This document shows positions 1-6,880 of a DNA stretch of 10,251 nt, piece after piece. How positions within the stretch are numbered: position 1 is the stretch's first letter; each line of letters starts with the position of its first letter. The DNA comes from JBGPIT01 sp041485125 (GTDB lineage Bacteria > Desulfobacterota > Binatia > UTPRO1). Position numbers and translations under genes: made by a program. The DNA lies in the NCBI GenBank assembly GCA_041485125.1, contig JBGPIT010000168.1, positions 1-10,251 of the forward strand, given 5' to 3'. Under the pieces are notes generated by a model, which was given only the letters and a program-made list of their open reading frames with translations, was not told the DNA's origin and made no database searches.

Positions 1-10
1 CGCGTTTTTG

Positions 11-39
11 TTGACTGCCGGGCGTCGATTGCTGATATC
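11..39 (+). promoter_or_regulatory. Weak sigma70-like promoter with palindrome over the -10
   Basis: TTGACT at 11-16 is one base from the -35 consensus. After a 17-nt spacer, GATATC at 34-39 is a poor -10 (3 of 6). The -10 lies inside the perfect palindrome CTGATATCAG (32-41), which could be an operator. It would read rightward into the gene-free stretch, more than 550 nt from the next start codon, so its target is unclear. This could be a chance match. Confidence 0.2.
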
Positions 40-239
40 AGACAGATCGGATGGGCACCGGGCGCCGGTGCAAGCGGGGTGAGTGCCGATGGGGAAGGGG
101 CGAGGGAAGCTGGTTACCAGCGGGTCGAGCCAATCCGGACAGCCGAGATCGTGGCAGCGCGCCGCGGGGGCGCGCCGCGGTCACCTGCGTGCGGTTCCCG
201 ATCGGTGGTGTGACGGGGGTCCGGCTGTGGAGCTCAAGA

Positions 240-272
240 GCCACGGCCGCGATGCTCGGTCGCGGCCGTGGC
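240..272. repeat. Perfect 13-bp inverted repeat with 7-nt loop
   Basis: Bases 240-252 are the exact reverse complement of 260-272, separated by the 7-nt loop TGCTCGG. As RNA this would be a very stable GC-rich hairpin. No T tract follows on the plus strand; on the minus strand it is followed by a short CTCTT. It is therefore not a classic intrinsic terminator, but could be a U-poor terminator, part of a structured RNA, or a protein-binding site. It sits in a stretch without genes. Confidence 0.7.
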
Positions 273-594
273 GTGGCGCGGGTTCGGGGGTCGGGGAGGG
301 AGCGTCGTGTGAGGCGGAGGTGCCCGCGCCGAGGAACTGGATGTGCAAGGCCGATGCCACCAGCATGAGGGCAGCGCGCGCGCGCCGCGGCCGGTGCGAC
401 GATATCGGACGTGCACAGCCGGGAACCCGCGTCGATCGCGGATTTCCCGTCCGCGACGTTCGCGCGAGCACCGCCGCACTGCGCACAGACAAGTCCGTTG
501 GGCGTGCGCGGCCGCTTCCGTCATGCACTTCGGAGCGAGCAGTCGCGTTCGCCGCGGGCGTGCACGAAACACCGCCCGCGGAGGCGGACTGAGC

Positions 595-2547
595 ATGGCG
601 GCGATCGCCGGAGTCGTGCCGCGCGTACGCGGTTGCCGGCGTGAGACGTTGACCCGTGTCGCGACAGCCATGCGCGACGCGATGGCGCGCCGCGCACCGC
701 TCGAAGGCGGCGTCGCGGTCGCCTACGACGGATCGATCGCGCTCGCGCATCGCGGCGGCGGCGGTCCCGGCGGCGACTGCGTCCTGCAGCCGCTGCGGAA
801 CGAGACCGGCACGCTCTGGCTGGTCGCCGACGGCGAGCCCAGCAACGCCGCCGAGCTGCGACTCGAGCTCATCGGCGAAGGCCATCGTTTCGAGTCGGGC
901 TCCGGCAGCGAGGTGATCCTGCATCTCTACGAGCAGCACGGGATCGCCGGCATCGAGCGTCTCGCCGGCGCGTTCGCCTTCGCGCTCTGGGATCGCGAGC
1001 ATCACGAGCTGATGCTCGGGCGCGACCGCTTCGGAGAGAAGCCGCTCTACGTCGCGGACGCCGCGGACCGTTTCAGCTTCGCGTCCGAGGCTCAGGCGCT
1101 TGTGCCGTCCGGCGAGATCGACCCGGCGGCGCTGACGGCGTTTCTGACGCTCGGCTACCTTCCGGAGCCGCGCACGCTCTTCCGCGGCATCCGCGCCGTT
1201 CCGCCCGGCTCGATCGTACGGGTGCGCGACGAGCGCGTGCGCGTCGAGAGCTTCTGGGACGACGTTTCGGAGCCGATCGCCGGGGGCACCGACACGGCGC
1301 GGGTGCGCTTCGCGTACCTGCTGCGCGCGGCGGTGCAGGGCGCGGTCGATCGTGAGGAGCGCGCCGGGATCGTCCTCGACGGCGCGCTCGGAAGCGCCGC
1401 CCTCCTCGCGCTCGCGCGGCCGGTGCTCGGTCCGGGTCTGCGCTCGCATGCGCTCGACTTCGCGGGCGCGAACGCCGCGACGGCGCGACCCGTCACGGCC
1501 CGGCGCTCGGACGCGAGCACGCCGCGCGCGCTCGCGTCGTGGTTCCAGAGCGAGTATCGCGACCACCCGATCGGTCCGCCCGAGTTCGCCGCTGCCTTCG
1601 ATGCCGCGGCGGCGAGCGATCAGCCGTCGGTCGGTGCGGCGATCGCGCATCTCGGCGCCGCCGTTCTGCGCGCCTCGGGCGAGCGCGTGTGGCTCTCGCC
1701 GCTCGCGCCGCCGGAGCTTTTCGGTCCCGCGGCGGCACGGGCAATCACGTGGCTGTGGCGTGCCGGCCGACACGGTCCGGCCCGGCTCTTGATGCGCGCC
1801 GGTGCGCCGGTCGCGTCGCGCTTACGGCCGTTCTCGAGCGGTGCGAAGGTGTGGGGCTACTCGCCTCAGGCGAGCGTCGCGAGTGGCGCCTATCTCGGCG
1901 CGCGTGCCCTCCTGGCGCCCGCCGCGCTCGCGCACCTCGTCCGTGCCGACGTGCTCGCGGCGGCGCGCGACGACCTCGATGTCCTCGCGCACCTCGAGAG
2001 CGAGGTGGTGCGGCCGATCGGTCCCGTCGTCGAGCCGCCGCCGATCTCGTCGCGCGCCGCCATCACGCGCGCCGTCGCCGCGCTCGACCTGCGCGGTCCG
2101 CTGATGTGCGGCGTGTTGCGCGACCAGGACGGCGCCGCCGGCGTGCACGAGATCGCGCTGCGCACGCCCTTTCTCGATCATCGCGTCTACGAATGGATCC
2201 GCGCCACGCCGGCGCGCGAGCGCGGGGGCCGCGTCCTGCGCGCGCTCGACGCCGCCATGCCGGCGCGTTTCGCCCACCCTCCGGCCGCGCGTCCGCTCCC
2301 CGTCGAGCGCTGGATGCGCAACGAGCTGCGCTCGTTTCTCGAGCCTCACCTCCTCGACGACGACGCCGACGGGCTCTTCGTCCGCGACGGCCTGCACGCC
2401 CTCTGGCGAGAGTTCCAAGCCGGCCGTGCCGACTGGCAAGCCGTCTGGGCCGTCGCCACCGTCCGCGCCTGGCTCGCCGTGCGCCGCCGCCACCAATCGC
2501 GCGCCGGCTCGACGCTTCCGACCGCGCTCCGCTTGGACGCCGCGTAG
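595..2547 (+). CDS. Asparagine synthase (glutamine-hydrolysing)-family protein, catalytically degenerate
   Basis: This 650-residue protein follows the AsnB layout: an N-terminal Ntn-type glutaminase domain (about 1-220) and a C-terminal synthetase domain (about 235-625). Scaffold motifs are clear: EVILHLYEQHG (106-116), GRDRFGEKPLY (142-152), FASEAQAL (162-169), LGYLPEPRTLF (186-196), RAVPPGS (200-206) and TPFLDHR (524-530). The catalytic motifs are not. The nucleophile Cys2 of 'MCGIAG' is Ala ('MAAIAG'). 'NGE.YN' reads DGEPSN (79-84). 'SDTE' reads SGSE. The ATP-pyrophosphatase loop SGGxDS reads DGALGS (262-267). The 'SGDGGDE' segment reads SPLAPPE (368-374). The 'kvDR.SM' segment before the LEVR-like stretch is also lost. 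Length is normal and there is no frameshift, so this is a maintained but probably inactive homologue (inference), perhaps a regulatory or binding protein. The ATG at 595 is chosen because GGAGG lies at 580-584 and the family start 'M..IAG' begins there; the longer upstream frame is composition-driven. The gene converges on the SRPBCC gene. Confidence 0.85.
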   Translation: MAAIAGVVPRVRGCRRETLTRVATAMRDAMARRAPLEGGVAVAYDGSIALAHRGGGGPGGDCVLQPLRNETGTLWLVADGEPSNAAELRLELIGEGHRFESGSGSEVILHLYEQHGIAGIERLAGAFAFALWDREHHELMLGRDRFGEKPLYVADAADRFSFASEAQALVPSGEIDPAALTAFLTLGYLPEPRTLFRGIRAVPPGSIVRVRDERVRVESFWDDVSEPIAGGTDTARVRFAYLLRAAVQGAVDREERAGIVLDGALGSAALLALARPVLGPGLRSHALDFAGANAATARPVTARRSDASTPRALASWFQSEYRDHPIGPPEFAAAFDAAAASDQPSVGAAIAHLGAAVLRASGERVWLSPLAPPELFGPAAARAITWLWRAGRHGPARLLMRAGAPVASRLRPFSSGAKVWGYSPQASVASGAYLGARALLAPAALAHLVRADVLAAARDDLDVLAHLESEVVRPIGPVVEPPPISSRAAITRAVAALDLRGPLMCGVLRDQDGAAGVHEIALRTPFLDHRVYEWIRATPARERGGRVLRALDAAMPARFAHPPAARPLPVERWMRNELRSFLEPHLLDDDADGLFVRDGLHALWREFQAGRADWQAVWAVATVRAWLAVRRRHQSRAGSTLPTALRLDAA

Positions 2548-2568
2548 ACCGCTCGCGAGCTGATCGTA

Positions 2569-2601
2569 GCCCGCCGCGGCGAGCGCGATGCCGAATTCCA
2601 T
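2569..2601 (-). pseudogene. Possible 5' stub of a luciferase-like (LLM) oxidoreductase gene
   Basis: Reading leftward, a strong Shine-Dalgarno (GAGGAG, complement of 2607-2612) stands 5 nt before an ATG at 2601. The SRPBCC stop lies only 17 nt upstream, which is operon-like. The first codons read MEFGIALAAAG, and 'M(E/K/R)FGI.L' is the usual opening of flavin/F420-dependent luciferase-like oxidoreductases. After about ten residues the resemblance ends: the frame stays open to about 1822 but is composition-driven and lies antisense to the asparagine-synthase-like gene. I read it as the remnant of a second gene cut off by a rearrangement. The match is short, so chance is possible. Confidence 0.3.
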
Positions 2602-2618
2602 GGCGTCTCCTCGACCGA

Positions 2619-3089
2619 TCAAGCCTTGTGCTTCTTGCTCTTGCTCGCGCTGGCGCGCCGCTCGGCTTCGGTCTTGAACTCCAGCACGGATTGACGGAGC
2701 GCCGTCTGCTCGAGCGTACGGCGGATCATCCCCGGGACCCAGAAGCCGAGCGACACCGCCTGCGAGCAGGTGGCTTCGGTGCTCTTCTTGCCCGTGGGAG
2801 TGAAGACGTAGCTGCCCTCGATGCCGTTGAGATCGCCGTCGACCATGTGCCAGCTCAAGCGGTGCGGCGGCTCCCAGGCGTACTCGAGGACGTAGCGCAG
2901 CGTCTTCAGCTTCATGTCGACGAAGAACTCGACCTGCTTGGCGCTGCCATCGGGATAGCGCGCGAGCACGGTGACCTTGGTGATCGGCGACGACCACGAC
3001 GGATACGCCTCGAAGTCGCCGATCGCGGCGTAGCAGAGGTCGGCCGGCGCATCGATCGGCGTCGTGAAGCTCTGCTGGACTTCGGCCAT
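2619..3089 (-). CDS. SRPBCC (START/Bet v1-like, polyketide cyclase/dehydrase) family protein
   Basis: This 156-residue protein has the helix-grip fold pattern of the SRPBCC superfamily, which binds hydrophobic ligands in a deep cavity. Residues 1-35 carry the typical opening, a beta strand, then 'I.AP....Y.AI.DFEAYPSW' (12-32). Alternating strands follow, with LSWHMVDGDLNGIEGSYVF at 78-96. The C-terminal helix begins near 'VPGMIRRTLEQTAL' (118-131). The last ten or so residues are a lysine-rich tail. No signal peptide is seen, so it should be cytoplasmic. The ligand cannot be told from sequence. The start at 3089 gives the normal family beginning, but no good Shine-Dalgarno precedes it. It is transcribed divergently from the SDR gene, with 151 bp between the chosen starts. 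Confidence 0.85.
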   Translation of the reverse strand: MAEVQQSFTTPIDAPADLCYAAIGDFEAYPSWSSPITKVTVLARYPDGSAKQVEFFVDMKLKTLRYVLEYAWEPPHRLSWHMVDGDLNGIEGSYVFTPTGKKSTEATCSQAVSLGFWVPGMIRRTLEQTALRQSVLEFKTEAERRASASKSKKHKA

Positions 3090-3240
3090 GGGCGCGCAGG
3101 GTAAGGAGTCGCGCGCCGCGGTGTCAAGGCGCGCACGCCACTACGACCTCCGTCTCCCCGCATCCGCCGTACGGACCACCCATCGAGGCGCGGTCGCGGC
3201 GTCTTGCTCGCCGTGAGCGGCGTCGTTATCGTCGCGCGTC

Positions 3241-4284
3241 GTGGCCGATCGGCGAGACGAAAGCGCGAGTGTTCCCTCGTCGCGCGGCCGCGGCCGGCGC
3301 CGTCGCGGCCGTGCACGTGTCGTGGCGTTGATCGGCGTGCACACGGCCGCCGGCTCGGTGCTGATGCGACGTCTCGACGAGGACGAGCGGGTCGCGCGTC
3401 TCGTCCTCATCGATCGCTTCGCGCCGGCGGTGCCGCTCCGAAAGGCGGTGTTCTCGGCGATCGATCTCACCGCGACGCTCGCCGACGGCACGCTCGCCGA
3501 GACGCTCGCGCGCGAGCGGGTCGAGACGGTCGTGCACGGCGCCTTCCACGACGCGCCGGTGCGCAACGTCGAGGCGGCGCACGAGCTCGAGGTGATCGGG
3601 ACGCGCGCGGTGCTGCGGGCGCTGGCCCACGACGCGCGTCACCTCGGCACGATCGCGAACCTCGTCGTCCTCGGCACGGCGATGAGCTACGGCGCGTACC
3701 ACGACAACCCGCAATACCTCGGCGAGGACGCGCCGCTGCGCGGCCGGCGCTATCCGTTCGTCGCCGACAAGGTGGCGGTCGAGCGCGAGGTCGCGAGCTT
3801 TCGCGCGCGGAGCGGGATGCCGACGGCGATGCTGCGCGCGGCGTTCACGCTCGGCTCGCCGCGGACCTTGCTGGCGCGCTTGCTCGCGCGTCCGCTCGTT
3901 CCGGCGGTGCTCGGGCGTGATCCCTTGATGCAGCTGCTGCACGTCGAGGATCTCGTCGACGCGGCGCTGCTCGCCATCCACGGTGCGCACGACGGCGCAT
4001 TCAACGTCGCGGCGAGCGGTGTGCTGCCGCTCTCGACCATCATCAAGCTCTCGGCGCGACTGCGCATGCCCGGTCTGGAGAGCGCCGTCCGCGCCACGCT
4101 CGATACGCTCTGGATGCTCGGGGTCGGCGCGGTGCCGGGTGCGCACACGGCGTACCTGCGCGAGACCTGCGTCGGCGACACGACGCGTGCGGCCGCGGTG
4201 CTCGGCTTCCATCCGCGCTACTCGACGCACGACGTGGTGACCCGTCACGTCGGCGCCCGTCAGCTCGCGCGCCCGGCGGCGTGA
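3241..4284 (+). CDS. Atypical SDR, NAD-dependent epimerase/dehydratase-like
   Basis: This is a 347-residue protein from the GTG at 3241. It has an extended-SDR Rossmann layout: strand plus glycine turn 'VVALIGVHTAAGS' (27-39), a second strand ending VLID (55-58), 'FSAIDLT' (71-77), 'VETVVHGAFHD' (94-104), the Ser/Tyr strand 'LVVLGTAMSYG' (141-151), and the C-terminal 'LLHVEDLVDAALLAI' (232-246). Key motifs are degenerate: the usual TGxxGxxG is reduced to GVHTAAG, and YxxxK appears as YPFVADK (171-177), with Phe where the catalytic Tyr would align. It may be an NAD(P)-binding or scaffold protein rather than a standard dehydrogenase; the substrate is unknown. The start is uncertain. The first 26 residues are Arg-rich with no Shine-Dalgarno upstream, and an in-frame GTG at 3322 would begin right at the first Rossmann strand. 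A weak TTGCTC-N17-TATCGT promoter match lies at 3204-3232. Confidence 0.8.
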   Translation: MADRRDESASVPSSRGRGRRRRGRARVVALIGVHTAAGSVLMRRLDEDERVARLVLIDRFAPAVPLRKAVFSAIDLTATLADGTLAETLARERVETVVHGAFHDAPVRNVEAAHELEVIGTRAVLRALAHDARHLGTIANLVVLGTAMSYGAYHDNPQYLGEDAPLRGRRYPFVADKVAVEREVASFRARSGMPTAMLRAAFTLGSPRTLLARLLARPLVPAVLGRDPLMQLLHVEDLVDAALLAIHGAHDGAFNVAASGVLPLSTIIKLSARLRMPGLESAVRATLDTLWMLGVGAVPGAHTAYLRETCVGDTTRAAAVLGFHPRYSTHDVVTRHVGARQLARPAA

Positions 4285-4390
4285 GCGGCGCGCGCGGCGG
4301 TCAGGCACGGCGCTCCGCGTCCCGCGTGCGTCGACCGCGCCACGCGGCGAGGCCGGAGGTGAAATTCCGTCTATCCCTTTCGAGGTCGCG

Positions 4391-4399
4391 TGGTATAAT
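4391..4399 (+). promoter_or_regulatory. Extended -10 promoter of mtnA
   Basis: TGGTATAAT at 4391-4399 is a perfect TATAAT hexamer preceded by the TGn extension, striking in DNA this GC-rich. No good -35 hexamer lies 16-18 nt upstream (4371-4376 reads CTATCC), which fits an extended -10 promoter that does not need one. Transcription would start near 4406, giving a short 5' leader for mtnA. Confidence 0.65.
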
Positions 4400-4431
4400 G
4401 CGCGCACATCGCAAAGCCCACCTCTGGAAAG

Positions 4432-5571
4432 ATGGAAGCGCTCATGCAGCAACCCCGACGAACACGCGTGCGGACGGTCGAATGGAAGAGCGGTCGCGTC
4501 GTCATGATCGACCAGCGCCTGCTGCCGATGCGCGAGGTGTACCGCGTCTACAGCAACTATCGCGAGGTCGCGCGCGCCATCAAAGACATGGTGATCCGTG
4601 GCGCACCCGCCATCGGGGTCGCGGCGGCGATGGGCATCGCGCTCGGCGTACGGAACCTCCGGCGCGAGGAGCTGCGCCGCGAGTTCGATCGCATTTGCCG
4701 CACCTTCGCGGCGACGCGACCGACCGCCGTCAACCTCTTCTGGGCGATCGAGCGCATGCGGCGCGTCTACGCAGAGAACCAGACCCGCGACATCGAGACG
4801 CTCCGGCTGGTGCTCGAGCGTGAGGCACGTGCGATCCACGAAGAGGACATCGCGTGCAATCGCAGCCTCGGCGCGCACGGCGCGGGGCTGATCGAGGACG
4901 GTACCAGCATCCTCACGCACTGCAATGCCGGCGCGCTCGCGACGGCCGGCTACGGCACCGCGCTCGGTGTCGTCCGCGCCTCGGTCGAGGCCGGCAAGCG
5001 CATCACCGTGTACTGCACCGAGACGCGGCCGTTCCTGCAGGGCGCGCGCTTGACCGCGTGGGAGCTCAAGAAAGATCACATTCCCGCCACGCTCCTCACC
5101 GACAGCATGGTCGGCCATTTCATGAAGGAGGGGGCGATCGATTGCGTCGTCGTCGGCACCGACCGGACGGCGGCGAACGGCGACGTCGCGAACAAGATCG
5201 GCACCTACACGGTCGCCGTGCTCGCGCACCGCCACGGCATCCCGTTCTACGTCGCCGCGCCGACCTCCTCGATCGACCTCAACTGCCCGCGCGGCGACAA
5301 GATCCCCATCGAGGAGCGCGACCCCCGCGAGGTGACGCACATCTTCGATCGGCAGATCGCGCCCTCCGGGATCAAGATCTCGAACCCCGCCTTCGACGTC
5401 ACGCCGCACGACCTCGTGACCGCGATCATCACCGAGCGTGGCATCGCGCGGCCGCCGTACTGGCGGAGCCTGCCGCGCCTGGTGAAGGGCGAGACCGTGA
5501 AGGCCGCGCCGCGCACGCGCGCGAAGTCGACGGCGAAGGCCAGCCAGAAAGCCGTCCGTCCGGCGCGCTGA
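4432..5571 (+). CDS. mtnA: S-methyl-5-thioribose-1-phosphate isomerase
   Basis: The enzyme isomerises 5-methylthioribose-1-phosphate to methylthioribulose-1-phosphate, in methionine salvage or the related methylthioadenosine shunts; it acts in the cytoplasm. The family hallmarks are all present: IRGAPAIG (55-62), 'THCNAGALATAGYGTALG' (162-179) with the catalytic Cys164, 'TETRPFLQGARLTAWEL' (196-212), and 'GTDRTAANGDVANKIGTY' (242-259) with the catalytic Asp244. The protein also resembles eIF2B subunits, but these residues mark the isomerase. At 379 residues it is 25-30 longer than usual because of a Lys/Arg/Ala tail (about 355-379). The listed ATG at 4432 abuts GGAAAG with no spacing. The in-frame ATG at 4444 has GGAAG (4434-4438) 5 nt upstream and is at least as likely, removing four residues. 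No other methionine-salvage gene is in the window. It converges on nagZ. Confidence 0.95.
   Translation: MEALMQQPRRTRVRTVEWKSGRVVMIDQRLLPMREVYRVYSNYREVARAIKDMVIRGAPAIGVAAAMGIALGVRNLRREELRREFDRICRTFAATRPTAVNLFWAIERMRRVYAENQTRDIETLRLVLEREARAIHEEDIACNRSLGAHGAGLIEDGTSILTHCNAGALATAGYGTALGVVRASVEAGKRITVYCTETRPFLQGARLTAWELKKDHIPATLLTDSMVGHFMKEGAIDCVVVGTDRTAANGDVANKIGTYTVAVLAHRHGIPFYVAAPTSSIDLNCPRGDKIPIEERDPREVTHIFDRQIAPSGIKISNPAFDVTPHDLVTAIITERGIARPPYWRSLPRLVKGETVKAAPRTRAKSTAKASQKAVRPAR
4434..4438 (+). promoter_or_regulatory. Shine-Dalgarno favouring the second mtnA ATG
   Basis: GGAAG lies 5 nt before the ATG at 4444, inside the first codons of the longer mtnA reading. The upstream GGAAAG (4426-4431) directly touches the ATG at 4432, which is too close for that start, and is 12 nt from 4444. 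Spacing therefore favours initiation at 4444. Confidence 0.45.
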
Positions 5572-5581
5572 GGCTCTCAGC
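5567..5581. terminator. Small hairpin spanning both convergent stop codons (mtnA/nagZ)
   Basis: GCTGAG (5567-5572) pairs perfectly with CTCAGC (5576-5581) around the triloop GCT. The stem contains the mtnA stop TGA (5569-5571) and, on the other strand, the nagZ stop (5577-5579). There is no T tract on either side, so it is at best a weak bidirectional terminator for the convergent pair. Confidence 0.3.
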
Positions 5582-6707
5582 CGCTCCGACCCGTCGTGAG
5601 CGCGCCCGTGTGAGTGGTGAGCGCGCGCGACATCTCCGGCGACCGCGTCTCGACGCGCAGGCGTTCGTCGAGCCGCCGGTGCGCGGCGCAGCCGATCACG
5701 CGCAGGCTCACCGGGCGCCGCGCCCGCTGACGCCAGCGCGTCAGGCGCACGATCCGCTGATAGGCTTCGCGGATTCGACGCCCCGGCAGCCGTCCCGACG
5801 CGACGGCACGCTCGACGGCGTCGACGGCGTCCACGAGTCGGTCCTGTCCGTGGCAGACCAGCAGCAGATCCGCGCCCGCCGCGAGTGACGCGACCGCCGC
5901 CTCGCCGATGCCGTGATGATCGGCGATCGCGCGCATCTCGAGGTCGTCGCTGCAGATGACGCCGCGGAAGCCGAGCCGCCGGCGGAGCAGATCGTGCAGG
6001 ATCGGACGCGACAAGGTCGCGGTCGCGTCGGGATCGAGCGCCGGATAGCGCACGTGCGCGGTCATGAGCATCGGGACCCGCGCGGCGATCGCGGCGCGGA
6101 AGGGCGCGAGCTCGAGCCGCGTGAGCTCGCGCCGGCTCTTCTCGACGACCGGTAGCTCGAGGTGCGAGTCGGTCGAGGTGTCACCGTGTCCGGGGAAGTG
6201 CTTGCCGCAGCTAATCAGCCCTGCGGACCGGATCGCTCGTAGCGTCGCCAGGCCGGCGCGGCTGACGCTCTCCGGATCCGTGCCGAAGGCGCGGTCGCCG
6301 ATCACGGGATTCGCCGGGTTGCTCGCGACGTCGAGAACGGGCGCGAAGGTGAGGTCGACGTCGATCGCGGCGAGCTCGCGCGCCATCGCGGCCGCGACGT
6401 CGCGGACCGCGCCGGCGCCGTGCGCCGCTACGACCGCGGCCGCGGGGAAACGCGTGAAGGGCGGCGAAAGGCGATGGACGCGTCCGCCCTCGTGGTCGAT
6501 CGCGACCAGCGGGGGGAGCGCGCGGTCGAGGCCGTGGATCGCGCGCGTCAGCGCCCGCATCGTCCGCGGATCGCTCGCGTTCTGCTTGAAGAGGACGACG
6601 CCGCCGAACGGGGCGGCGGCGTGGACGCGCCGTGTGGCATCGTCGAGCGTCGGGTCGGGAAGACCGGCGAAGAAGAGGCGCGCGATCGCGTCGCGGATCG
6701 GCGTCAT
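5577..6707 (-). CDS. nagZ: Beta-N-acetylhexosaminidase, glycoside hydrolase family 3
   Basis: NagZ removes N-acetylglucosamine from anhydro-muropeptides during peptidoglycan recycling in the cytoplasm. The protein is 376 residues, with a GH3 TIM barrel. Signatures are GGVVLFKQN (35-43), 'AIDHEGGRVHRL' (69-80), 'APVLDV' (122-127), 'NPVIGDRAFG' (133-142), the NagZ loop KHFPGHGDTSTDSH (169-182) carrying the Asp-His catalytic pair (D180, H182), and ICSDDLEM (251-258) with the nucleophile Asp254. No signal peptide is seen, which fits the cytoplasmic recycling enzyme. I chose the ATG at 6707 because the family alignment begins there ('MTPIRDAIARLFFAGLP'). The longer frame to 6797 would need TTG and adds unrelated residues. 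No clear Shine-Dalgarno is visible. A C-terminal stretch of about 40 residues after the barrel (about 335-376) is Arg-rich and unassigned. It diverges from the kinase gene. Confidence 0.93.
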   Translation of the reverse strand: MTPIRDAIARLFFAGLPDPTLDDATRRVHAAAPFGGVVLFKQNASDPRTMRALTRAIHGLDRALPPLVAIDHEGGRVHRLSPPFTRFPAAAVVAAHGAGAVRDVAAAMARELAAIDVDLTFAPVLDVASNPANPVIGDRAFGTDPESVSRAGLATLRAIRSAGLISCGKHFPGHGDTSTDSHLELPVVEKSRRELTRLELAPFRAAIAARVPMLMTAHVRYPALDPDATATLSRPILHDLLRRRLGFRGVICSDDLEMRAIADHHGIGEAAVASLAAGADLLLVCHGQDRLVDAVDAVERAVASGRLPGRRIREAYQRIVRLTRWRQRARRPVSLRVIGCAAHRRLDERLRVETRSPEMSRALTTHTGALTTGRSG

Positions 6708-6880
6708 CGCGACGGAGACCGCCGCCGCGCACGTGCCGGCATCGTTGGAGGTTTGCGCCGCATCGGGACGAGTCGCGTCGACGACGCGTGTTAGCAAGCG
6801 CCGGTCGCGACCTCAACGCGGTCGCCTCGCTCGACAGCGCCGTTACGGGCGTGGTAGCTGCTGACGCCTTCCGGGGTCGC

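Larger units (their letters stand above)
1..594. other. 594-bp region with no convincing gene
   Basis: No open frame here gives a protein with a recognisable family signature. The short frames are arginine, proline and alanine rich, as expected from random high-GC DNA, and I see no tRNA cloverleaf. The stretch does hold structure: a TTGACT-N17-GATATC promoter-like arrangement at 11-39, a 10-bp palindrome CTGATATCAG at 32-41, a 7-bp hairpin (55-61 with 65-71), a perfect 13-bp inverted repeat (240-252 with 260-272) and an alternating GC run near 372-386. It ends in the ribosome-binding site of the asparagine-synthase-like gene. It may be the 5' regulatory region of that gene, a degraded gene, or host to an unrecognised small RNA. 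The sequence alone does not decide. Confidence 0.6.

Noticed and set aside
372..389. Alternating GC run as a possible Z-DNA or functional repeat
   Set aside because: Short, and expected by chance at this GC content.
343..594. Upstream extension of the asparagine-synthase-like frame
   Set aside because: The family N-terminus begins at 595 with a Shine-Dalgarno upstream; the extension is basic low-complexity sequence.
181..1773. 530-residue open frame on the minus strand
   Set aside because: Antisense to the asparagine-synthase-like gene; Arg/Ala/Glu-rich with no family motif, an artefact of high GC3.
1539..3104. 521-residue open frame on the plus strand
   Set aside because: Overlaps two supported genes in other frames and is extremely Arg-rich; no recognisable domain.
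3226..5409. 727-residue open frame on the minus strand
   Set aside because: Shadow of the SDR and mtnA genes; composition-driven with no domain.
6708..6797. N-terminal extension of nagZ
   Set aside because: Requires a TTG start and adds 30 residues unlike the family; the ATG at 6707 matches the usual beginning.
6632..6880. N-terminal extension of the kinase frame
   Set aside because: Arg/Pro-rich, mostly antisense to nagZ, and outside the family alignment, which starts at the strand before the P-loop.
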